The position numbers were made by a program, and so were the translations under genes. Of a DNA stretch of 44,024 bases, positions 7,876 to 16,582 are shown piece after piece. Source of the stretch: Bacillota bacterium (GTDB lineage Bacteria > Bacillota_I > Bacilli_A > Erysipelotrichales > Erysipelotrichaceae). The stretch covers positions 1 to 44,024 of the forward strand of contig JAHFCO010000010.1 of NCBI GenBank assembly GCA_023249475.1, written 5' to 3'. The stretch's first letter is position 1; every line of letters begins with the position of its first letter. The notes beneath the pieces were generated by a model that saw only the letters and a program-made list of their open reading frames with translations, was not told the DNA's origin and did not search any database.

Positions 7876-10800
7876 ATGACGAATTTATTCAAGAAAGCAA
7901 TCGCATTATCCTTAGCCCTGTTGTTTGGCCTGTATGCCTCGGTCGCACCGCTTCACATCGAAGCCGTCGCGAGACCGGGCGACCCCGCCCAAGCAGAATT
8001 GATTTTCGATGTCCCCAAGTTCCTAGACCAATACAACGGGGGTGTCGAATACGTGCACAAGAACGTCTGGTCCCTGACGAAAACGGCGACCCCGACGACC
8101 TTGAACTTACTGCACGGTACGCAAGGTTCGGTCAACTTCGTTGTGACCGCGACCAAACAAACCACATCTTCCTTCTCGATCACCTACTATGTGTACATCG
8201 AGTATCCGACCCAGACCTTCGACGGCGACGTCGTCTTCGATCTACAAGCCGTCCTCTCGAATCCGAGCGGATCCAACGTGTTTGCGACGGAAACGGTCGA
8301 AGAAGACTATATCCTTCATGAAGGCGACATCTTGGCGCAGAATTACACGACAACCTTCACGTTGCCGGGCGACGCCAACGCCTCCATGTATTCCCCGATG
8401 AAGATCGCGATTACAATTTTGCCTCAAAACACCGCGGCTCCGCAGACCACGAAGTCCGCCGCGATCACCTTCAAAGGGGCTCCGTCGGACATCATCGACG
8501 AAATCCTGTATGTCGATGACGACATGTACGACAATCCTGCCAACGACCCGTACGACTGGATGTTCACCGATACCGGTAGCGTCAACTACAATAAGACGTT
8601 CTCGGCCGGCGCCATCGGTCAACAATCCTTCACCAATACCGTTACCGGTATGGGGAACGACGGCGGGACCGCCGGACCGGCCAGCGCGACGGTCATCGTC
8701 AACACGGTCAACGCGGCGCCTGTCGCCAACAACGACAACTACTCCGTCAATGAAGACACCCTGCTCAGCGTAGCGGCTCCTGGCGTATTATTGAACGACA
8801 GCGACCCCGACGGCGATGCGATCCATGCGGTATTGGTCAGCGGACCGGCCCACGGCGTATTGATGCTGAACGCGGACGGTTCCTTCACCTACATGCCGGA
8901 TCCGAACTTCTTCGGATCGGACAGCTTCACTTATAAAGTAAATGATGGCTTCGATGATTCCAACGTCGCGACCGTTTCGATCGATATCGGTTCGGTCAAC
9001 GATGCCCCGGTCGCCTTGAACGATGCGTATTCCATCAATGAAGACGGCGTACTCAGCGTCCCGGCGCTCGGCGTGCTTGGAAACGATACGGATACCGAAG
9101 GTTCCGCGTTAAGCGCATCCTTGGTCACCGGCGTCTCCCACGGGATCCTGGTATTGAATTCCGACGGTTCCTTCACCTACACCCCGAACGCGAACTACTT
9201 CGGAAGCGATTCCTTCACGTATCAAGCCAACGACGGACTCAACGATTCCAACATCGCGACCGTCACCCTCACCGTCAATCCGGTCAACGACGCGCCTGTC
9301 GCCGTCGATGACAACTATTCTACGGATGAAGACGTCGCCTTGGTCGTCCCTGCATTGGGCGTTCTCGTCAATGACAGCGACATCGAATCCGACATCCTAT
9401 CGGCGATCCTGGTTTCCGGCGTTTCTCATGGCGTCTTGGTCCTGAATGCCGACGGATCCTTCACCTACACCCCGAATGCGAACTACTTCGGAAGCGATTC
9501 CTTCACCTACAAAGCCAACGACGGCCAAGCGGACTCCAACACGGTCACCGTATCCATTACGGTCAGACCGGTCAACGACGCTCCGGTCGCGGTCGGTGAC
9601 ACGTATTCCATCGATGAAGACCAACCGTTGATCGTTACGCTACCCGGCGTACTGGCCAACGATTCCGACATCGAATCGGACATCTTGTCGGCGATCCTGG
9701 TCAGCGATGTCGCACACGGCACCTTGACCCTGAATGCCAACGGATCCTTTACCTACGTTCCGAATGCGAACTACTTCGGACCGGATTCCTTCACCTACAA
9801 AGCCAACGACGGCGCAGCGGACTCCAACACGGTCACCGTATCCATTACGGTCAATCCGGTCAACGACGCTCCGGTCGCGGTCGATGACAACTATTCCACC
9901 GACGAAGACGAACTTCTGGTCGTCGTACTGCCTGGCGTCTTGGGCAACGACACGGATGTTGAAATGAGCCTACTCACCGCGATTTTGGTCAGCGATGTCG
10001 CACACGGCACTTTGACCCTCAATGCGGATGGTTCCTTCAGCTACATGCCGGCTCCGAACTTCTTCGGATCGGACAGCTTCACCTACAAAGCGAACGACGG
10101 ATCCTTGGATTCCAACGTCGCGACCGTTACGATCAACGTCGGTTCGGTCAACGACGCCCCGGTCGCCGTGGATGATTCCTATTCCGTCGACGAAGACAAC
10201 GTCCTTACCGTCTTGAACCCCAACGGCGTTCTCGCCAACGATACCGACAACGACATGGATATCCTGCATGCCGTCCTGTTGGTCGACGTCGCCCACGGAA
10301 CCCTCGTCCTCAACATGGACGGTACCTTCACCTACACACCGGATGCGAACTACTTCGGACCGGATTCCTTCACCTACCAAGCCCATGACGGCTTAGCCAA
10401 TTCCAACGTCGCGACGGTCACCATCACGGTCAATCCGATCAACGATGCGCCGGTCGCCAATGACGACAACTATTCCACCGATGAAGATACGCTTCTCAAT
10501 GTCCCGCTACCCGGCGTCTTGGGCAACGACACGGATGTTGAAGGCAGCGTCTTGTCCCCGATCTTGGTCAGCGATGTCGCCCACGGCATCTTGACCCTCA
10601 ACGCGGACGGATCCTTCACCTATCTCCCCGCCCCGAATTTCACCGGCAACGATTCCTTCACCTATAAAGTGAACGACGGTACGGTGGATTCCAATGTCGC
10701 GACCGTAACCATCAACGTTGGCTCCGTCAACGATGCCCCGGTCGCCGTGGAAGACAGCTATTCCATCAATGAAGACACCTTGTTGACCGTCGCCATTCCG

Positions 10801-13113
10801 GGAGTCCTCGGAAACGACACCGACAACGACGGTGACATTCTCACCGTGACCTTGATTACCGACGTCGCCCATGGCACCTTGGTTCTCAATGCGGACGGAT
10901 CCTTCACCTACCTCCCGGCCGCGAACTACTTCGGACCGGATTCCTTCACCTACCAAGCGCATGACGGACTGGCGGATTCCAATATCGTCACCGTATCCAT
11001 TACGGTCAACCCGATCAACGACGCCCCGGTCGCGAACAACGACTACTATGAGACGGACGAAGATACCCCGATCACCATCCCGGCGCCCGGCTTCTATGCC
11101 AACGACGTCGACCCCGACAACCCGATCTACCACAACATTTACGTTTCCGGGAATCAGTTTGGCTCATTGTATGCGCCTTTCGACGGGAACGGAACCTTCA
11201 CCTACACCCCGGCGTTGAATTTCAACGGAGTGGCGGCGTTCTGGTATCAGATTACCGATGGCCAATACACTTCGCAAGCCTACATCTACATCACGGTCAA
11301 CCCAGTCAACGATGCCCCGGTCGCCCAAGACGATGCCTACATCATCGATGAAGACAACCCGTTGAGCGTTCCGGCAGCCGGCGTCATGGACAATGACTCC
11401 GATGTCGACGGACCCTCGCTGAATGTCTCCCTGTTGAGCGATGTCTCCAACGGTACCTTGGTCTTGAATCCGGACGGATCCTTCGAATACACCCCGGATG
11501 CGAACTTCAACGGTGTCGATTCCTTCACCTACACCTTAACCGACGGCACCTTGACCGATACGGCGACGGTCACGATCACCATCAATGCGATCAACGACGC
11601 GCCGGTAGCGGAAGACGATGCCTACTCCACCAACGAAGACGTAGAACTCGTAATCGTCGCCCCGGGTATCCTGGGTAACGACGTCGATGTCGATTCGATC
11701 TTCTCGATCGACAGCAACGGACAACCGGCCAACGGCACGGTCGTCGTACAACCTGACGGATCCTTCGTCTACACCCCGGATGCGAACTTCAACGGCGTCG
11801 ACTCCTTCGTCTATGAAATCACCGACGGAGAACACAGCGACACCGCGACGGTCACCATCACGGTCAACCCGATCAACGATGTTCCGAGTGCCGACGACAA
11901 GACGTTGACCGTTGCCGAAGGCGGCGCGGGAAGTGGCTTGTTCACCGGTTTGGATGCCGACGGCGATGTCTTGACCTTCAAGATCCTCACCCAACCGGCC
12001 AACGGTACGGTCAGCTACAACGCGACCACCGGAGCCTTCACCTACACGCATAACGGTGGCGAAACCACCAGCGATTCCTTCACCTACGCCGTCAACGACG
12101 GAAAAGTGGACTCCGCTGCCGCAACCGTAGCCATCACCGTAACCCCGGTCAACGATGCCCCGACCGCCGCAGGCGCGACGTACACCGTCCAGATCGGATC
12201 CGTATTCAGCCGTAACTTCATCCGCGGCGACGCCGATGGCGACCCGCTCACCATCAGTATCGTCAACGGACCGGACCGCGGTTCCGTCTCCATCGCCGGT
12301 GGACAGTTCACCTACACCCACGACGGCGTCACGCTCGACAGTGATTTCTTCACCTTCCGCGTCTATGACGGACAAGCCTATTCCCCGATCCGCACCATCC
12401 GCGTCAACTTCACCGCGCTGCCCTTTGTGAATACGGCGCCTGAAGTCGAAAACGCAACGTTTGAAACCGAATTCGAAACCGCATTGAATGAAACCGTCGG
12501 TGATTTGGGAAGCGACTTCGACAACGATCCGCTTACCTTCATCCTGGTGACACAAGCTGCGCACGGAACCGTAACGCTGAATGCCGATGGCACCTTCCGT
12601 TACGTCCCGGACAACGACTACGAAGGCGATGACAGTTTCACCTACAAGGCGAACGACGGTACCGACGATTCCAACATCGCGACCGTGACGATCACCGTCG
12701 GCGAAGAAATCATCGTCGATCCGGAACCGACACCTGAGGCGACCTTGCCGTGGTGGTGGTTGCTTGGATTGCTTCCGTTCCTCCTCTTCTTAATCCGCCG
12801 CCCGCGTCCCGAAGTCCAAGAAGTCACCCTCAATCCTGACGGAACGATCACGACGACTTGGGGTTACCTCGGCCCGCGTCTGATGCATAAAGATTACGAC
12901 CGCGACGAATCCATCCTGGAAGTCGTCTCCGGTGACGTCAAAGTGCTGCCTCCGGTTGAAAAAGTCCCGTACGAATTCGACCGCGGCCGTCACGAAAACA
13001 TCTTCAAGACGGTATCCGACAAGAACGCCGTCATCCGTTGGACGATCAAGAAGAAAGCCGAAGAACTCGACAAAGAATTGATCGAAAAGATGTTGAAGAA
13101 GAATCAGAAATAA
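7876..13113 (+). CDS. Giant cell-surface protein with 14 cadherin-like tandem-95 repeats
   Basis: This 1745-residue protein has a signal peptide (about 1-30, LFKKAIALSLALLFGLY). A unique N-terminal region (about 31-275) includes a DUF11-like stretch 'LTKTATPTTLNLLHGTQGSVNF'. Then come 14 repeats of about 92-97 residues, each opening with NDAPVA or a variant, then 'DEDxxLxVxxPGVLxNDxD' and 'DGSFTYxPxxNFxGxDSFTYKxNDG', the pattern of Cadherin_5/Ig-like tandem-95 repeats. Asp/Asn-rich turns suggest Ca2+ binding. After a Pro/Glu spacer a membrane helix (WWWLLGLLPFLLFLI) is followed by RRPRP and a WGY...GRH domain shared with the small gene upstream. Probably an adhesin or long surface fibre anchored by its C-terminal helix; no LPXTG sortase motif is present. 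AAAGGAG lies before the ATG. Confidence 0.85.
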   Translation: MTNLFKKAIALSLALLFGLYASVAPLHIEAVARPGDPAQAELIFDVPKFLDQYNGGVEYVHKNVWSLTKTATPTTLNLLHGTQGSVNFVVTATKQTTSSFSITYYVYIEYPTQTFDGDVVFDLQAVLSNPSGSNVFATETVEEDYILHEGDILAQNYTTTFTLPGDANASMYSPMKIAITILPQNTAAPQTTKSAAITFKGAPSDIIDEILYVDDDMYDNPANDPYDWMFTDTGSVNYNKTFSAGAIGQQSFTNTVTGMGNDGGTAGPASATVIVNTVNAAPVANNDNYSVNEDTLLSVAAPGVLLNDSDPDGDAIHAVLVSGPAHGVLMLNADGSFTYMPDPNFFGSDSFTYKVNDGFDDSNVATVSIDIGSVNDAPVALNDAYSINEDGVLSVPALGVLGNDTDTEGSALSASLVTGVSHGILVLNSDGSFTYTPNANYFGSDSFTYQANDGLNDSNIATVTLTVNPVNDAPVAVDDNYSTDEDVALVVPALGVLVNDSDIESDILSAILVSGVSHGVLVLNADGSFTYTPNANYFGSDSFTYKANDGQADSNTVTVSITVRPVNDAPVAVGDTYSIDEDQPLIVTLPGVLANDSDIESDILSAILVSDVAHGTLTLNANGSFTYVPNANYFGPDSFTYKANDGAADSNTVTVSITVNPVNDAPVAVDDNYSTDEDELLVVVLPGVLGNDTDVEMSLLTAILVSDVAHGTLTLNADGSFSYMPAPNFFGSDSFTYKANDGSLDSNVATVTINVGSVNDAPVAVDDSYSVDEDNVLTVLNPNGVLANDTDNDMDILHAVLLVDVAHGTLVLNMDGTFTYTPDANYFGPDSFTYQAHDGLANSNVATVTITVNPINDAPVANDDNYSTDEDTLLNVPLPGVLGNDTDVEGSVLSPILVSDVAHGILTLNADGSFTYLPAPNFTGNDSFTYKVNDGTVDSNVATVTINVGSVNDAPVAVEDSYSINEDTLLTVAIPGVLGNDTDNDGDILTVTLITDVAHGTLVLNADGSFTYLPAANYFGPDSFTYQAHDGLADSNIVTVSITVNPINDAPVANNDYYETDEDTPITIPAPGFYANDVDPDNPIYHNIYVSGNQFGSLYAPFDGNGTFTYTPALNFNGVAAFWYQITDGQYTSQAYIYITVNPVNDAPVAQDDAYIIDEDNPLSVPAAGVMDNDSDVDGPSLNVSLLSDVSNGTLVLNPDGSFEYTPDANFNGVDSFTYTLTDGTLTDTATVTITINAINDAPVAEDDAYSTNEDVELVIVAPGILGNDVDVDSIFSIDSNGQPANGTVVVQPDGSFVYTPDANFNGVDSFVYEITDGEHSDTATVTITVNPINDVPSADDKTLTVAEGGAGSGLFTGLDADGDVLTFKILTQPANGTVSYNATTGAFTYTHNGGETTSDSFTYAVNDGKVDSAAATVAITVTPVNDAPTAAGATYTVQIGSVFSRNFIRGDADGDPLTISIVNGPDRGSVSIAGGQFTYTHDGVTLDSDFFTFRVYDGQAYSPIRTIRVNFTALPFVNTAPEVENATFETEFETALNETVGDLGSDFDNDPLTFILVTQAAHGTVTLNADGTFRYVPDNDYEGDDSFTYKANDGTDDSNIATVTITVGEEIIVDPEPTPEATLPWWWLLGLLPFLLFLIRRPRPEVQEVTLNPDGTITTTWGYLGPRLMHKDYDRDESILEVVSGDVKVLPPVEKVPYEFDRGRHENIFKTVSDKNAVIRWTIKKKAEELDKELIEKMLKKNQK
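8710..12711 (+). repeat. Fourteen in-frame tandem repeats of about 288 bases
   Basis: Repeat units begin at about 8710, 8998, 9286, 9574, 9862, 10150, 10441, 10729, 11017, 11308, 11593, 11875, 12151 and 12430. Units 2-5, 7 and 8 are exactly 288 bases. Units 3, 4 and 5 share long near-identical DNA stretches, so they were recently copied or homogenised; units 12-14 have diverged most. Confidence 0.9.
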
Positions 13114-13123
13114 GGAATGAATC

Positions 13124-13149
13124 GGGCGCTTCGGCGCCCTTTTCTTTTT
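13124..13149 (+). terminator. Intrinsic terminator after the giant surface-protein gene
   Basis: GGGCGC, TTCG tetraloop, GCGCCC, then TTTTTCTTTTT. A textbook terminator 10 bases after the stop codon. Confidence 0.9.
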
Positions 13150-13162
13150 CATTCACGCACCT

Positions 13163-13191
13163 TGTTATGCGATGCACAAGAGAGTACAATG
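13163..13191 (+). promoter_or_regulatory. Promoter of the SPFH-lapA-like operon
   Basis: TTGTTA (13163-13168), a 17-base spacer and TACAAT (13186-13191), about 27 bases before the ATG at 13218. Confidence 0.75.
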
Positions 13192-13217
13192 AACTTATCC
13201 TAGAATGGAGGAAGATC

Positions 13218-15170
13218 ATGAATGATCTGATTATGTGGGCTAGCATCGCAGTGATCGCGCTTTTCGTCCTTTATCTGCTGATCTTTAAAATCTTCGGTCT
13301 ACGCGTCATCAATTCCAACGAAGTCGCCGTTGTCGAACAATGGTGGAGTTCCAAGGGGTCCTTGAAAGACGCAATCATCGCCTTGCACGGGGAAGCCGGT
13401 TACTCACCGGATCTGCTGCGTGGCGGGATACATTTCAAGTCCGTCCTCAAGTATAAAATCCATCGTTATCCTCTGATTACCATCCCCCAGGGACAAATCG
13501 CCTATATCTTCGCACGGGACGGCCATCCGCTGTCGCCGACCCAGACCTTAGGTCAGCTGATCCCCGAAGCCAACAATTTCCAAGATGTCCGCGGATTTTT
13601 AACCAACGGCGGACAAAGAGGTCCGCAACGCGGGATCATCCGTGAAGGGACCTATGCGATCAACTTGGCGCAATTCATCGTCATCACCCCCAACGACATC
13701 AAGATGATTTCCACGGGGAACCGCTCGGAACGCAATGAAATGGTGTCGATGCAACAGACCTTGGCGGCGCGTAAGGCGTTCCAACCGGTCATCATCATGG
13801 GGAATACCGAGAATACATCCGATTTGATGGGGATCGTGACCGTCCATGACGGTTCACCGTTGGACGAAGGCGAGATCATCGCCCCTTCCGTCGGTGAAGG
13901 ACACGCCAGCTATCAAGATCCGGAAGCGTTCTTGAAACTCGGCGGTCGACGCGGTAAACAACTTCAAGTCTTGACCGATGGTACGTATTACATCAACCGT
14001 CTCTTCGCGACGGTCGAATTCCGTCCCAAGACGGTCGTTCCCATCGGGTATGTCGGCATCGTCGTTTCCTTCTATGGGACCGAGGGCGTCGATACCACGG
14101 GTGCGGACTACCACCATGGCGAATTGGTCGCGCAAGGATCCAAAGGGGTCCTGGAGAAACCGTTAATGCCGGGTAAATACGCGTTCAACACGGATGCCGG
14201 GAAAGTCGTTTTGGTCCCGACCACCAACATCATCCTGAAGTGGAACAAAGCCGAAACCGGCGACCACAAGTACGACGAAAACCTGACCGAAGTCGACATC
14301 ATCACCAAGGACGCCTTCGAACCGGCCTTGCCGTTGTCGGTCGTCATGCACATCGACTACAAACAGGCGCCGTGGGTCATCCAACGTTTCGGCGACATCA
14401 ACATGCTGGTCAACCAGTCGCTGGACCCCTTGGTCAGCGCCTACTTCAAAGACGTCGCCCAGACCAAGACCTTGATCGAATTGATCCAGGAACGCTCCGA
14501 AATCCGCGAACGCGCGGTCATGGAAATGCGTGCGAAATTCGCCAAGTACAACCTCCAGTTGGAAGAAGTCCTGATCGGTACGCCGCGCTCCCCGGTCGCC
14601 GATGTCCAGATCGAAAACATCCTGACCCAGCTTCGTGAACGTCAGATCGCGGAAGAGAAGAAAGTCACCTACGGAAAGCAACAGGAAGCCGCCGAACGCG
14701 AAAAGAACTTGCGTGAAGCCCAGGCCGTCGCGGAACAACAAGGTACGCTGACACGTTCCAAGATCCAGATCGAAGTCGAACACAATACCGGTGCCGCCGC
14801 CGCGGCACGTGCCGAACAAGAGGCGAACCAGATCGTCGCGTTGGCGAAAGCGAATGCGACCAGGGTACGCGTCGAAGGGGAAGCGGAAGCTTCCAAGGAA
14901 TCCAACATCGGGTTGGCGAAAGCCCAGGCGATCGACGCCCAGGTTAAAGCCTATGGCGGAGCGGAATACCGCGTCATCAACGAAATCGCGGATAAGCTCG
15001 CCGATGCGATCAGCAACGCGACGGTGGACGTCGTCCCCAAGACCATCGTGAATTTCGGCGAAGCGCAAGGGAACGACAATTCGATCGTCTCCTCCTTGAT
15101 GAAACTACTGACACTTGAAAAACTAGGGGTCAAAGTACAAAACATCGAAGAAACCACCCCGAAGGAGTAA
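13218..15170 (+). CDS. SPFH/band-7 (flotillin-like) membrane protein
   Basis: I use the ATG at 13218, which follows GGAGGAAG and the promoter at 13163; the reading frame is open further upstream but would run through the terminator. The 650-residue protein has one N-terminal membrane helix (about 5-27), then SPFH-type beta/alpha segments ('LRVINSNEVAVVEQWW', 'LLRGGIHFKSVLKYKIHRYPLITIPQGQIAYIFARDG', 'VVPIGYVGIVVSFYG'). A long Glu/Ala-rich coiled coil follows (about 475-610, 'IAEEKKVTYGKQQEAAEREKNLREAQAVAEQQG'). It resembles flotillin-like scaffolds that form membrane microdomains, in a longer version common in some Bacillota. It is followed two bases later by a LapA-like membrane gene, so the pair probably works together at the membrane. 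Confidence 0.8.
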   Translation: MNDLIMWASIAVIALFVLYLLIFKIFGLRVINSNEVAVVEQWWSSKGSLKDAIIALHGEAGYSPDLLRGGIHFKSVLKYKIHRYPLITIPQGQIAYIFARDGHPLSPTQTLGQLIPEANNFQDVRGFLTNGGQRGPQRGIIREGTYAINLAQFIVITPNDIKMISTGNRSERNEMVSMQQTLAARKAFQPVIIMGNTENTSDLMGIVTVHDGSPLDEGEIIAPSVGEGHASYQDPEAFLKLGGRRGKQLQVLTDGTYYINRLFATVEFRPKTVVPIGYVGIVVSFYGTEGVDTTGADYHHGELVAQGSKGVLEKPLMPGKYAFNTDAGKVVLVPTTNIILKWNKAETGDHKYDENLTEVDIITKDAFEPALPLSVVMHIDYKQAPWVIQRFGDINMLVNQSLDPLVSAYFKDVAQTKTLIELIQERSEIRERAVMEMRAKFAKYNLQLEEVLIGTPRSPVADVQIENILTQLRERQIAEEKKVTYGKQQEAAEREKNLREAQAVAEQQGTLTRSKIQIEVEHNTGAAAAARAEQEANQIVALAKANATRVRVEGEAEASKESNIGLAKAQAIDAQVKAYGGAEYRVINEIADKLADAISNATVDVVPKTIVNFGEAQGNDNSIVSSLMKLLTLEKLGVKVQNIEETTPKE

Positions 15171-15171
15171 C

Positions 15172-15546
15172 ATGCAGCAAATCCGGTTTATCCTATTCGT
15201 CGCGTTGGCGATCCTGGTCGCATTGTTCGCGGTGCTCAATGCCGAAGCGATGTTGATCAACCTCGTGTTCGCGCGCTATCAAGTCTCGGCGTCGATCATC
15301 ATCCTGATCTCCGTCATGTTGGGATCCGTCCTGACGGTCCTCTTCGGATTATCGACACGGGTGAAGACCCATTTCCGTCAGCGTGAAACACGCAAACAGA
15401 TGGAAGCGATGCAGAAGCAACTCGACCTCACCGCCAAGACGCTGGAAACGGTGAAACTCAGCGAAGCGGGTTGGAAAGCGAAGTATGAAGAAGCCGTGAA
15501 GAAAGCGGAACAAACGACCATCGATCCGACAAAGAACCAGGGGTAA
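15172..15546 (+). CDS. LapA-domain (DUF1049-like) small membrane protein
   Basis: The 124-residue protein has two membrane helices (about 5-25 and 39-61) with 'FAVLNAEAMLINLVFARYQVSASIIILISVMLGSVLTVL', the pattern of the LapA domain, followed by a coiled-coil tail ('RKQMEAMQKQLDLTAKTLETVK') that should be cytoplasmic. In proteobacteria LapA takes part in lipopolysaccharide assembly; in Gram-positives the role is unknown. The Shine-Dalgarno GAAGGAG lies inside the end of the SPFH gene, so the two are co-translated. The stop codon lies inside the loop of the terminator hairpin. Confidence 0.7.
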   Translation: MQQIRFILFVALAILVALFAVLNAEAMLINLVFARYQVSASIIILISVMLGSVLTVLFGLSTRVKTHFRQRETRKQMEAMQKQLDLTAKTLETVKLSEAGWKAKYEEAVKKAEQTTIDPTKNQG

Positions 15547-15560
15547 CCCGGTTCTTTTCT
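15535..15560 (+). terminator. Terminator overlapping the stop of the LapA-like gene
   Basis: AACCAGGG and CCCGGTT pair with one mismatch around a GTAA loop, then CTTTTCTC. The TAA stop sits at the loop. Confidence 0.6.
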
Positions 15561-15590
15561 CTTGGATTTCACTTTTCGATTGAATGAAGG

Positions 15591-15619
15591 TTGTTTCATG
15601 GGAGAAATCTAGATACAAT
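15591..15619 (+). promoter_or_regulatory. Promoter of the nucleotidyltransferase gene
   Basis: TTGTTT (15591-15596), 17 bases, TACAAT (15614-15619), about 25 bases before the ATG at 15644. This rules out the longer reading frame that starts at 15584. Confidence 0.75.
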
Positions 15620-15643
15620 GAAGGCAAGAAGCGAGGATACCTT

Positions 15644-16552
15644 ATGCACGAACCAAGTCTAGTCATCTTAGCCGCCGGGATGGGAAGCCGTTATGGCGGA
15701 TTGAAACAAATCGACACCGTCGGGTCCAACGGGGAAAGCATCATCGATTTTTCGATCTACGACGCGATCATCGCCGGTTTCAAGAAAGTCTACCTGATCA
15801 TCCGACGCGAACATGAAGAAGCGTTCAAAGCCGCCCTTACCGACAAGATCGCCCGGTTCATCCAGGTCGAATTCGTATTTCAAGACCTCAACGACCTTCC
15901 CGCGGGATACGCGGTACCGGAAGGACGGGAAAAACCGTGGGGGACGACCCATGCCTTACTGGCGTGCCGCAACCAAGTCCACGAACCGTTCGCCATCATC
16001 AACGCGGACGACTATTATGGAAGGGATGCCTTTGAAAAGATCTACAATTTCCTTAAAAACGAAGTGAAGGACGATGCCTACGGAATGGTCGGATATCGAC
16101 TGGACAATACGTTGACCGACGCCGGGACCGTTTCGCGGGGCATTTGCGAAGTCGTGGACGGCGAGTTGAAAGAAGTGGTCGAGCGTTTGAAAATCGCACG
16201 GAAAGACGGCGGTGCGGCCTATACCGAAGACGGCGAGAACTGGACGAAACTCGCGGACGATTCGCTGGTTTCGATGAACTACTGGGGCTTCACCCCGAAA
16301 GTCTTTGAAACCGCACGACGTCGTTTCGATCTTTTCCTGGCCAGGTCGCTGGCCGGCAACCCGATGAAGTGCGAACATGTCCTTCCGACGATGATCGGTG
16401 AATGCCTGGAGGAAGGAAGTTTAACAGTAAAAGTATTATCCTCCGCCGAACGCTGGTTCGGTGTGACCTACCGCGAAGACAAACCCGAAGTCGTCGCGAT
16501 GTTGGCGAAAATGAAAGAAGACGGGAAATATCCCTTCGATCTCTGGAAATAA
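15644..16552 (+). CDS. Sugar nucleotidyltransferase family protein
   Basis: The 302-residue protein starts with 'PSLVILAAGMGSRYGGLKQ', the NTP-binding signature of the nucleotidyltransferase fold (as in GlmU, RfbA and choline-phosphate cytidylyltransferases). 'FAIINADDYYGRDAFEKI' supplies the metal-binding Asp pair, and 'GTVSRGICEVVDGELKEVVER' fits the sugar/acceptor region. It should transfer a nucleotide to a sugar phosphate or similar acceptor; the exact substrate cannot be read from sequence. The gene is monocistronic, with its own promoter and a shared bidirectional terminator with the leftward TraB-like gene. The upstream in-frame start at 15584 would precede the promoter, so I reject it. 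Confidence 0.75.
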   Translation: MHEPSLVILAAGMGSRYGGLKQIDTVGSNGESIIDFSIYDAIIAGFKKVYLIIRREHEEAFKAALTDKIARFIQVEFVFQDLNDLPAGYAVPEGREKPWGTTHALLACRNQVHEPFAIINADDYYGRDAFEKIYNFLKNEVKDDAYGMVGYRLDNTLTDAGTVSRGICEVVDGELKEVVERLKIARKDGGAAYTEDGENWTKLADDSLVSMNYWGFTPKVFETARRRFDLFLARSLAGNPMKCEHVLPTMIGECLEEGSLTVKVLSSAERWFGVTYREDKPEVVAMLAKMKEDGKYPFDLWK

Positions 16553-16576
16553 GAAAACAGGCGCATGCCTGTTTTC
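16553..16576. terminator. Bidirectional terminator between convergent genes
   Basis: A perfect 10-base stem GAAAACAGGC / GCCTGTTTTC around GCAT, with A- and T-runs on both sides, so it can end transcripts from both the nucleotidyltransferase gene and the leftward TraB-like gene. Confidence 0.85.
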
Positions 16577-16582
16577 TCTTGT

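Noticed and set aside
8710-12711. Regular repeats as a possible CRISPR array
   Set aside because: Units of about 288 bases are in frame and code for cadherin-like domains; no short repeat/spacer alternation and no cas genes.
13038-13217. Upstream extension of the SPFH protein
   Set aside because: The in-frame extension would start inside the giant gene and pass through its terminator and the promoter at 13163.
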